A DNA stretch of 52,101 nt from a bacterium (GTDB lineage: Bacteria > UBP14 > UBA6098). Under the pieces are notes generated by a model. The model ran no database searches. It saw only the letters and a list, made by a program, of their open reading frames with translations, and was not told the DNA's origin. This document shows positions 1 to 7,900 of this stretch, in pieces. A program made the position numbers and the translations under genes. The DNA is taken from positions 1-52,101 of the forward strand of contig JAGLDC010000019.1 in NCBI GenBank assembly GCA_023145965.1, read 5' to 3'. The stretch's first letter is position 1, and every line of letters begins with the position of its first letter.

Positions 1-642
1 TATAGTCGAAAGAGCGAGAAGAGCTGCACTCCCGAAAGTTCTGGCGGCTCTAATAGCGCAATCGCTCTGGCCGAGATGAAGTCGAGAATGGCCGAATGTT
101 CTCTGTGTAAACTTGCTTCTCAACGAAATAAGATTGTTTTTGGTGCCGGTGATCCATCTGCGCGTATTATTTTTATTGGTGAAGCACCCGGTGCCGATGA
201 AGACCGTCTCGGCGAACCATTTGTTGGGAGAGCCGGGCAGCTTCTCGATAAAATTTTTGCAGCAATGGGGCTTTCGAGGGATAAAGGTATCTACATCGCC
301 AATATACTGAAGTGCAGACCTCCTCGTAACCGCGACCCACAACCCGACGAGGTTGAGATGTGTATTCCTTTCCTGATGGAACAATTAAGGATAATTCGTC
401 CGAAAGTGATATGTTGTCTCGGTAGAATCGCCGCTCAGAATCTTCTTAAAACAGATGCCACCCTCGGGAGATTGAGGGGGAGAACTCATTATTTTAAAAT
501 AGATGAGGAAACCGAAGATATCCCTATGATAGTGACCTATCATCCGGCATATCTTCTTCGAAATTCTGCCGGAAAAAAGCCTGTTTGGGAAGACATGAAA
601 CGACTTATGGAAATAGCTGAACTCGATATACCCAAGAAGTGA
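1..642 (+). CDS. Family 4 uracil-DNA glycosylase (5' end outside window)
   Basis: Removes uracil from DNA in base-excision repair; 4Fe-4S family related to SPO1 DNA polymerase N-terminal domains. The reading frame is open from base 1 and already protein-like before the first ATG at position 76, so the gene starts upstream of the window and is 5'-truncated here. Visible motifs: an iron-sulfur CSLC pair, the active-site block GEAPGADEDR followed by PFVGRAGQLLD, two further cysteines in LKCRPPRNRDP and EMC giving the four cluster ligands, and the C-terminal HPAYLLRN motif. The spacing of all motifs matches the family. The stop lies 6 bases before dnaB, so the two are probably co-transcribed. The family assignment is firm; the exact start cannot be seen. 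Confidence 0.93.
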   Translation, partial: YSRKSEKSCTPESSGGSNSAIALAEMKSRMAECSLCKLASQRNKIVFGAGDPSARIIFIGEAPGADEDRLGEPFVGRAGQLLDKIFAAMGLSRDKGIYIANILKCRPPRNRDPQPDEVEMCIPFLMEQLRIIRPKVICCLGRIAAQNLLKTDATLGRLRGRTHYFKIDEETEDIPMIVTYHPAYLLRNSAGKKPVWEDMKRLMEIAELDIPKK

Positions 643-648
643 GGATAG

Positions 649-2058
649 ATGGTCGAAGAGAGAATAGCACCACAGAATATTGAGGTTGAGATGGCGGTTT
701 TAGGCGCGATGATGCTCGAGAGCGAGGCACTCGACCGCGGTCTCGAGATGTTGGATCAAAACGCGTTTTATCGCAACAGTCATCGATATATTTTCGAGGC
801 GATGCACCGTCTCGCTGAAAACGATATGCCAGTCGATATAATGACTTTGTCAGAAGAATTGAATCGCACGAACGAGCTAGAGAAGGTTGGAGGACGAAGC
901 TATATTACCTCATTGATGGCCTCGGTAGTGACATCGGGTAATCTCACATATCACGCAGAGATAATCCGTGAAAAGGCGATTATGAGAAGTCTAATCCATG
1001 CCGGAAGCGATATCGTTACGAGTGCCTATACAGAGAATCAGAATGTCGAGGAGCTTCTCGATTCAGTTGAACAGACCATATTTAATATCAGCGAAAAGCG
1101 CCTTAAAGGCGATTTTTCCTCGCTTGCCGATATAATTCCTCAAACCTATGATCATCTCGATGAATTACGAAAGAATAAGCATTCTGTTACCGGTTTAGCG
1201 ACCGGATATTATAAACTCGATGAGCTTACCAGCGGAATGCATCCATCGGATTATATAATTATTGCCGCGCGGCCATCTGTGGGAAAAACAGCTCTCTCTT
1301 TAGGAATGGTTCTTAATGCGGCACTGGAGGAAAAAAAGGGCGTCGCGCTATTTTCTTTAGAAATGGCTAAAGATCAGCTTGTTATGCGTATTATGTCTAG
1401 CAAGTTCAAGGTTGATGCTCAGCGGCTCAGGACAGGCACGCTCAACAAAAAGGATTTCAAACGCATTGGAAATAGTCTCAATACTCTTTCCAGCGCTCAA
1501 ATCTTCATAGATGACACCCCTAACCTCACGGTTTTGGATATGCGTGCGAAGGTCCGAAGGTTGATGCGTAGAACCGATATAGGTCTTATAGTTGTGGATT
1601 ATCTTCAGCTTATAACCGCAGGTGGTCGCGGTGGTGAGAATAGACAACAGGAAATTTCCAAGATTTCTCGACAGCTTAAAGCGTTAGCTCGAGAGATGAG
1701 TGTTCCGCTTATAGCGCTTTCCCAGCTTTCACGGCAAGTCGAGTCCAGGGATAATAAAAGGCCTGTTCTCGCGGACCTCCGCGAGTCTGGTGCTATCGAG
1801 CAGGACGCCGATGTAGTGATGTTTATTTATCGTCCAGAGATGTATGGTTTTAAGCAAGTGAAAATTATGGGAACGGATTACCCAAGCTATGGAATAGCTC
1901 AGATTATTGTAGCGAAACAGCGAAACGGCCCTATCGATGATGTTTTCCTTAGCTTCAAACGAGAATATGTAGCATTTGAAAATCTCTCCCTCGAACATGT
2001 TGAACCTTATGCAGGAGAGGAAGCACCGTATGTAGATAAGGACTATGGTGGAACCTAG
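649..2058 (+). CDS. dnaB: Replicative DNA helicase DnaB
   Basis: Hexameric 5'-3' helicase that unwinds the replication fork and recruits primase. The 469 residues match the usual DnaB length. The N-terminal helical domain begins IAPQNIEVEMAVLGAMM, the hallmark of the family. The RecA-like domain has Walker A in ARPSVGKTAL around residue 207 and a Walker B-type segment ending VVDYLQLI, followed by SRQLKALAREM and the ADLRESGAIEQDAD arginine-finger region. No intein or insertion is visible. The ATG lies 6 bases after the glycosylase stop with GAGGAT just before it. The 3' end overlaps the next gene by 14 bases, suggesting translational coupling. Confidence 0.97.
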   Translation: MVEERIAPQNIEVEMAVLGAMMLESEALDRGLEMLDQNAFYRNSHRYIFEAMHRLAENDMPVDIMTLSEELNRTNELEKVGGRSYITSLMASVVTSGNLTYHAEIIREKAIMRSLIHAGSDIVTSAYTENQNVEELLDSVEQTIFNISEKRLKGDFSSLADIIPQTYDHLDELRKNKHSVTGLATGYYKLDELTSGMHPSDYIIIAARPSVGKTALSLGMVLNAALEEKKGVALFSLEMAKDQLVMRIMSSKFKVDAQRLRTGTLNKKDFKRIGNSLNTLSSAQIFIDDTPNLTVLDMRAKVRRLMRRTDIGLIVVDYLQLITAGGRGGENRQQEISKISRQLKALAREMSVPLIALSQLSRQVESRDNKRPVLADLRESGAIEQDADVVMFIYRPEMYGFKQVKIMGTDYPSYGIAQIIVAKQRNGPIDDVFLSFKREYVAFENLSLEHVEPYAGEEAPYVDKDYGGT

Positions 2059-2584
2059 AAAGAACGGTGTAGGTCAATCCTTTAATGCTCCTTTCGATCA
2101 ACCTGCACAAATAGCTACTATGTTAGCTATTGTTATAATGTTAGGGTCGGGAGTAGCTATTAATTCCATTTTGCCGGCTTCAATAATAAGTATCTCCGGT
2201 AAGATATATTTTTTAATCATGATTTTCTTCGTTGTTGTAGGATGGGGTTTAACAGTCCGTTCTTATGAATTCGAAGAAGACGAATTAGTTATATCGAGTT
2301 TGTTCGGAAAAACTTCGATAGAATACTCAAAAATAACCTCTTTCGAGCTTATTACTTCGCTTTCGCACGGTGATATCCATGGTCGCGCTGGCATATCGGG
2401 CGTTTTTGGTTATCGGGGAAAGCACAATACAGATACTCATGATGGAAGTTTTAAGGTGTTATGCAACCGCTTCGATCCTGGAGTGTTGATTTTATCGGTA
2501 GATGGGTCAGTTTTTATCTCGCCGGATAAGCCAGAGGAATTATGCGAGATGTTATCATCCTATCTGGCCGATTCCATAAATTGA
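2045..2584 (+). CDS. Membrane protein with bacterial PH-like domain
   Basis: A 179-residue hypothetical protein. Two hydrophobic segments at about residues 24-45 and 50-68 form a membrane hairpin. They are followed by a soluble domain (about 70-178) of the type seen in bacterial PH-domain (bPH) proteins: a beta-rich stretch with VISSLFGKTSIEYSKI, then GVFGYRGKHNTDTHDGSF and VFISPDKPEELCEML at the end. The closing 'SP-P-E' block is typical of these domains. The start codon lies inside the end of dnaB, out of frame. Function is unknown; such domains are usually cytoplasmic-face modules of membrane proteins. The link to dnaB is positional only. Confidence 0.7.
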   Translation: MVEPRKNGVGQSFNAPFDQPAQIATMLAIVIMLGSGVAINSILPASIISISGKIYFLIMIFFVVVGWGLTVRSYEFEEDELVISSLFGKTSIEYSKITSFELITSLSHGDIHGRAGISGVFGYRGKHNTDTHDGSFKVLCNRFDPGVLILSVDGSVFISPDKPEELCEMLSSYLADSIN

Positions 2585-2600
2585 TGTTCCTATAGGGACA
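2585..2600. promoter_or_regulatory. 16-bp near-perfect palindrome
   Basis: TGTTCCTATAGGGACA is self-complementary except for one T/G position. It sits immediately after the PH-domain gene and 126 bases before the next start. It has no T-tract, so it is more like a protein-binding site than a terminator. Role inferred only. Confidence 0.3.
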
Positions 2601-2726
2601 CTCAATATACAATGCAGAACATCTTAAATATTTTTCAATAGTTAACTCATTGCAATTCAAAGAGATAGTTTTTGGCATTTATCCTGCAGCTATTCGAAGC
2701 GATAGAGTTTGTTTTGGAGGTATATT

Positions 2727-4064
2727 ATGTTTAGTGGAAACTTAAAAAGGTTCGAAGATACAGTTTTCGGGATTGTATTTGCCTCGCTACCATTTTTGGT
2801 ATTTTTTGGCTTGTTTTTTCTCGCTGGCTCGACCTTCGGGACGCCATCGGTTAATGTCGAATACGAGCTTAATCTCACAGATGAGATTATCATGCGTGTC
2901 GAAGAGAATATGCTTTCTGAGCCGCCGCAAATTATAATCGACAATATGAGTATCGTGACGGATATGCAGTCCGATGCATGGCACTCGTATGAAGATAATC
3001 AGCAAATGCTGGCGTTGAATATGACTCGTCAGGCCCGAGAGATAGCGTTGCGTGTCGAGAGGATGCCCCAATATCGCGCCGATGTTGACGAGGAAGATGA
3101 TGGGCATGAAATAGTTTTGCGTGTTCTCGAGCAAAACACCGAGACTATCGAAGAGCTTGCTCCTGCGGTAGATGAATTTGGCGATGAGATAATTCGCGAG
3201 GATTTTGCTGCTGTAGTAGAGATGCAGAATCGAGCTTGGGAGATGTATTCATCCGAAAGCTATGTTATTTCGGGAGAATTAGCTCAATTAGTTCGCGACC
3301 GTCTTCAACAGATACGGCGCGCCACTATCGAGGCGGAACAACGCTTTGGTCCGGAAAGGCTGGATGCCGCAATCGAGCGAGCACGCGAGATGATATTTTA
3401 TGCAGAGAACATGGTTTTCCCCGAGGCTATTGAGGCGGTTGAGTTATTATCTACGTCCATCGACATACTTGGAGAGGCTGAATTTTATTATTTGAATGGC
3501 AAACCACGTGAGGCGAAAAAGCTTATAGATGAAACAATCCAGCTTTCCCAGAGATCGATCGAGATTGCCCGCCATGGCGGGCTCGCAATCGAGCGAATGG
3601 AGGATGAGTTCTCGCGAACCGAGGAGCTTATTGCTTTTGCAGAGGAAAGTATTAATTCAAAAACACGACCCGAGGTTAAAGAAATGATCTCTCGGGCTAC
3701 TGAGCTTTTAATTGAAGCTCAATCCTCTCTAGGCAATGGTTCTGTCGATAAGGCTCAGAAATTGGTTATTGAGGCACGTCGGATGGCCGATTTAGCGAAA
3801 AGGTCTGCTATAGAGTCTGGAGATATAAATAAATGGAATGTCGAGAAAGCTCTCGACAATACAGACAACATTATCGAGCATTCAAGAACTGCGATTGAGG
3901 ATTCGAATTCTCCTGAAGCCATGGATTTATTGGAAAGAGCTATTGAGGTGCAAGCTAAAGCGCGCGAGCATTTCGAGGCGGAAGAATATAAGGAGGCGTT
4001 AAGTTCGAGCCGTGCCTCGGCAGATGTCGCCAATCAGGCTATGAAAACAGCTAAAATGGATTAA
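2727..4064 (+). CDS. Membrane-anchored protein with tandem helical repeats, unknown function
   Basis: Not recognised. 445 residues. An ATG at 2727 is preceded by TTTGGAGG at a good distance, so it is preferred over the in-frame TTG at 2709. Residues about 12-35 form one transmembrane helix (SLPFLVFFGLFFLAG core). The rest is acidic, almost entirely helical and rich in Ala, Glu, Ile and Arg. The C-terminal 240 residues contain about three degenerate repeats of roughly 75 residues. Each has the pattern of a pair of amphipathic helices around 'PEA..LL..A' followed by 'A..A...A', ending near residues 291, 368 and 445. With N-in topology the helical domain would be periplasmic. It is monocistronic, with its own terminator downstream. 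Confidence 0.75.
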   Translation: MFSGNLKRFEDTVFGIVFASLPFLVFFGLFFLAGSTFGTPSVNVEYELNLTDEIIMRVEENMLSEPPQIIIDNMSIVTDMQSDAWHSYEDNQQMLALNMTRQAREIALRVERMPQYRADVDEEDDGHEIVLRVLEQNTETIEELAPAVDEFGDEIIREDFAAVVEMQNRAWEMYSSESYVISGELAQLVRDRLQQIRRATIEAEQRFGPERLDAAIERAREMIFYAENMVFPEAIEAVELLSTSIDILGEAEFYYLNGKPREAKKLIDETIQLSQRSIEIARHGGLAIERMEDEFSRTEELIAFAEESINSKTRPEVKEMISRATELLIEAQSSLGNGSVDKAQKLVIEARRMADLAKRSAIESGDINKWNVEKALDNTDNIIEHSRTAIEDSNSPEAMDLLERAIEVQAKAREHFEAEEYKEALSSSRASADVANQAMKTAKMD

Positions 4065-4116
4065 ATCTCACCGGGGGAAAATAAAAAGATTGTGCTCCCC
4101 ACAATCCCTCGGATTT

Positions 4117-4143
4117 AGCCCCCCTTCGAGGGGGGCTTTTTTT
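4117..4143. terminator. Rho-independent terminator between convergent genes
   Basis: AGCCCCCCT and AGGGGGGCT form a 9-bp stem around a 3-base loop, followed by a run of seven T. It ends the gene at 2727-4064. The convergent minus-strand gene stops at 4146, but on that strand the run after the stem is weak. Confidence 0.88.
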
Positions 4144-4145
4144 AT

Positions 4146-4715
4146 TCACTTTTTTGAGAAGCCATACCGGCCCAGAGGGCTCTTATTCTCCAAGGCAAAA
4201 TATTTTCCTATTTTTGGGATGTATGCCGGAGGAGAAAATAGTTCCATTTTTAGTGAGCCGTCGATAAATACATCTTCATTTACATGCGTGGCGACAACCT
4301 CTCCAATAAACAGTTCATGAGAGCCAAGAATTAGACTTTCGATTACCCTACACTCGAGATTAATCGGGAATTCTCTGATGATTGGGACCGAAATGATAGA
4401 CGCACGGTCTTTTGTTAAGCCAGAAACGCTCCATTTGTCAATTTTGTTTCCGTGAAGCACGCCGCAAGAATCGACAGCGCGTGTATTTTCTTTCTGAGCA
4501 ATATTGACTGTAAATTCGGGGTTTTCATGGATAATGTGATAGCTATGTCTATGATCACGCCGGATGGCAATGGAAATACAGGGTGGTTCGGAGCAGGCTA
4601 CTCCTATCCATGCAAGCGTGATGAGATTATCTCCACTTTTTTCCGAACTCACTGCAATAACCGATGCTGGGATGGGTGCGATAAGAGGATATGGTTCGGC
4701 GAGAATAATTTTCAT
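4146..4715 (-). CDS. Flavin reductase-like FMN-binding protein
   Basis: A 189-residue member of the split-barrel flavin reductase family (flavoredoxin/FMN-binding type). The N-terminal half has the typical 'NLITLAWIGVACSEPPCISIAI' fold segment in which substrate or cofactor specificity is set by a Cys/Thr position. It is followed by 'EFTVNIAQ' and 'FPINLECRVIES' and, near the end, 'GEVVATHVNEDVF', all standard for the family. It probably binds FMN as a homodimer and transfers electrons from NAD(P)H or a reduced iron protein. A distant paralogue forms the N-terminus of the rubredoxin fusion at 16580-17278. It is a single gene in convergent orientation. The physiological partner is unknown. Confidence 0.85.
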   Translation of the reverse strand: MKIILAEPYPLIAPIPASVIAVSSEKSGDNLITLAWIGVACSEPPCISIAIRRDHRHSYHIIHENPEFTVNIAQKENTRAVDSCGVLHGNKIDKWSVSGLTKDRASIISVPIIREFPINLECRVIESLILGSHELFIGEVVATHVNEDVFIDGSLKMELFSPPAYIPKIGKYFALENKSPLGRYGFSKK

Positions 4716-4771
4716 AAATAACCCTTTTTTTTTTCACTTTTCTAATTATCTTAGACAATATAAATGGATTC

Positions 4772-4798
4772 GCGTTTTTCAAGTAGCCTTGAAAACGC
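4772..4798. repeat. Intergenic hairpin upstream of secreted-protein gene
   Basis: GCGTTTTTCAAG and CTTGAAAACGC pair over 11 bp with one bulged T around a TAGC loop. No T-run follows on the plus strand, so it is not a convincing terminator. It lies about 155 bases before the start of the 1808-residue gene and upstream of its promoter. Confidence 0.5.
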
Positions 4799-4865
4799 AC
4801 ATCATTATTCGGTTTTGTTAGGGAATCGAAGTTATTTGAATATTATATTGCTTTTCAAAAATGCC

Positions 4866-4894
4866 TTGACATTGATGGTAAGGCCAAGTATTTT
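4866..4894 (+). promoter_or_regulatory. Sigma70-type promoter
   Basis: TTGACA (4866-4871), a 17-base spacer and TATTTT (4889-4894). It would start transcription near 4901, leaving a leader of about 50 bases to the ATG at 4954, which has a strong AGGAGG. Confidence 0.7.
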
Positions 4895-4953
4895 TCTACA
4901 AATTGTAAAATATGGAGAATTAGTATTTTTAAAATCAAGAAGGAGGATTTAGA

Positions 4954-7900
4954 ATGAAGCCTAAGGCTATGCTCTTTTTAGGGATGATGTTGCTTGCTCT
5001 GTGCGTTTTTGCGCAAACAGAGGTCGAGTTGTTCCCCTTTGAGACATTCGATTCATGGGTAACACCCGCCACTCCGCCTACCGCTTGGACTCGTATTGTC
5101 GGAGGCGATGAAGCAACGCCGCTTGAAAATGGTAACGATTGGCATCCCTTTTCAGGCGCCAGTGAAGGTGGGACCTGGTCAACGCTACCGGTTGCAAGGA
5201 TTCACTGGAGTCCGGAAGAAGTGGCTGATGATTATCTCGTCACGCCGTCTTTCGATCCAACAACTGCAACATTTGATTCAGTAGTTCTAGAATATGAAAC
5301 CGATTATTCATGGTGGGATGTTGATCCGGGAACTGGTGATAATTATGTGCTTCTATCGATTGATGGTGGGACAACCTGGCCGGAAAGTCTTTATACCTAT
5401 GGTATATCTTCCGGAATAATCCACGAAACCCGCCGTATAGATATTACATCGCTAGTTGGTGGGCACGCCGATTGCAAAGTGGCTTTTTGGGAACGCAGAA
5501 ACACAACCAACGAGGTATGGTGGTCGATAGATAATATAGTCGTTTATGGCTATGAAGCTCCTGCGGAACCAAGCCCTCCTTTGTTCTATTACACATGCGA
5601 AACTACTCTTCCGGGTGGGACTTCTTCACACACCTTCGAGGTTAACATTGATGATGTTACGGGTGTTAATCCAAGCACGGCGGAGTTCTGTTATAGTATA
5701 AATGGCACTGCGACTACTTGCGCTGTAATGACTTATGTTACAGGAGCTGGGGATGGTCTTGGAGATTACAGCTACAACCTTGCTGGACTTAACGACTGGG
5801 ACCAAGTAGTCTATTATTTTCAGGCGACAGATACATATACTCCGTCAACGCCTGGAACCAGTGATCCTTGTACCGTTTCAGTTCTCGGAGATTATTACGT
5901 TTACGAAGATGGCACCGGACTTCCGATGAGCCCCGACCCAACTTGGATCGATTGCTCTTCCGGCTTCGAGCTTACCGCCTGGGAAGCCGACGACGTTTAT
6001 GGTTCTGTTACCGGGATGGTTTTCAACCCTGTGTTCTATGGTGTTGAACACGCTATGGTTTGGCTTTCTTCAAATGGATGGATGCATCTCGGAACTACGA
6101 GCCCCGGTGGTTCGTATCGTACTCCCGAGGATATCCCGACAGCCGGAGGTTCCCTGGATGGAATGCTGGCTTTTCTTTGGAGTGACCTGATTGGTTCGGA
6201 TGCAATTTCTGCTTGCTATTATGATGATGATCTAAGTGGTGATTATTTCTTGCTATCATTTGATAATTGGAGAGTTTTTGGATATACCGGAACTTATTTC
6301 AATGTTCAAATACAGGTTTGGCATCCAGATGTTATAGTTTGTCCGGGTGGCAATTGCGCTATAGATGTTCGTTTCAATGTTCTTCCACCGGTTCTCGATG
6401 AATTCTCGATGGGAGTCGAGAATTACGATGGCTCTGTTGGAGCGCCATATATGTATGTTGGTGGTGCAATGGCAAGTCCGGATTATTTCGGTCTTACAAC
6501 AGCTACGAGGACTATCCGTTATTGCACAGTTCCGCCTCCTGAAGGTGGCGAGCTTTACGGTTATGTGACTCTTTCTGGAAGATCTGATCATTCAGGTGCC
6601 ACAGTAGGAATTGTTGGAACAGGATTGTCCGGCACAACCGATGCTTCAGGCTATTATGAAGTTTCGCGTGTTCCTGAGGGCACGAATGATGTGTATTGCA
6701 CGCATCCGGCTTTCTTCGAGGATACGGCATTTGGTCTTATTTTCGTCGAAGGATCGAGAACGCGCCAAGACTTCACGCTTGACCCGCGTCCGACCGGTTA
6801 TATTGCCGGTTATGCCGACCTTACCGATACTCCGGGCGCCGATATTAACATCGCATGCGAGGGGCTAGGCACGGTTGTAAACGATCTAACCGATGTAACA
6901 GGCTTGTTTGTCCTCGATGGCGTCGATGTTGGCGATAATCAGGTTGTTGCTCAATATGCTGGATACGATATTGCATGGTCGCCGATGACCGCAGTTGCGC
7001 CCGGCGAAACAACTTGGATAGATACGATTTTCCTTAATCCCATACCGGTCGATAGCCTCGAAGATGATGGTGACGGCGGCGTTCCTGATCCGCTTGCAGG
7101 TGGATGGGAATGGGGAACACCTACTGTTGTTGGGCCAACTGCAGCTTATTCAGGTGCTAATTGTTGGGGAACCGATCTCGAAGCAGCATATGCAGTTAAT
7201 GCTCACTGGAAGTTAGATGTAGAGATTCCTTTCCCATCTATGGAATTCAGTTGGTGGCAGTGGATTGACATGGAAGATGGGTTTTCTGTGGCTTATGACG
7301 GCGGAAATATGAAGGTTTCGACCGATGACGGACTTACCTGGACAATCGCCGCTCCGCTCGATACAGCTTATAACTTCCCATTCTCAATCCTTAATCCATA
7401 TCTCTACGGCGAAGATTGCTGGTCTGATGACGATGGAGTTTGGGATGAATGGATTAAACAGAGTATCGCTTTAACCCCCAATGTTACTCATGTGAGATTC
7501 GATTTCGCTTCCGATGCTTCTCTATCGCGTGATGGTTGGTATGTGGATGATTTCTCATTTATGGTTTCACCGACAGGTATGTTGCAGGTCTTTGTCTATG
7601 ATTGCAATACCTATGAGACTATCGAGGGAGCTTTAGTTTATGCTCCGGGCAATAGCGGTTATACCGGCCCTGATGGAAGTGTTATGTTGGATAATATTCA
7701 ATATGGCGACGTAACCGTAAATGCAGGCATACCCGGCTACTGGCCCAACCACAAAGAGGCTTTAGTTTTCATAGATGAAGTTACGACGCTTCTTCTTCCT
7801 ATTTGCCCGATCGATGTAGATGAGATTACTGGTCAACTCGATCAAACCGAGGAAGATTCGCTTTTATTCGAGCTTTGCAACCCGACGGAAGATACTGTAT

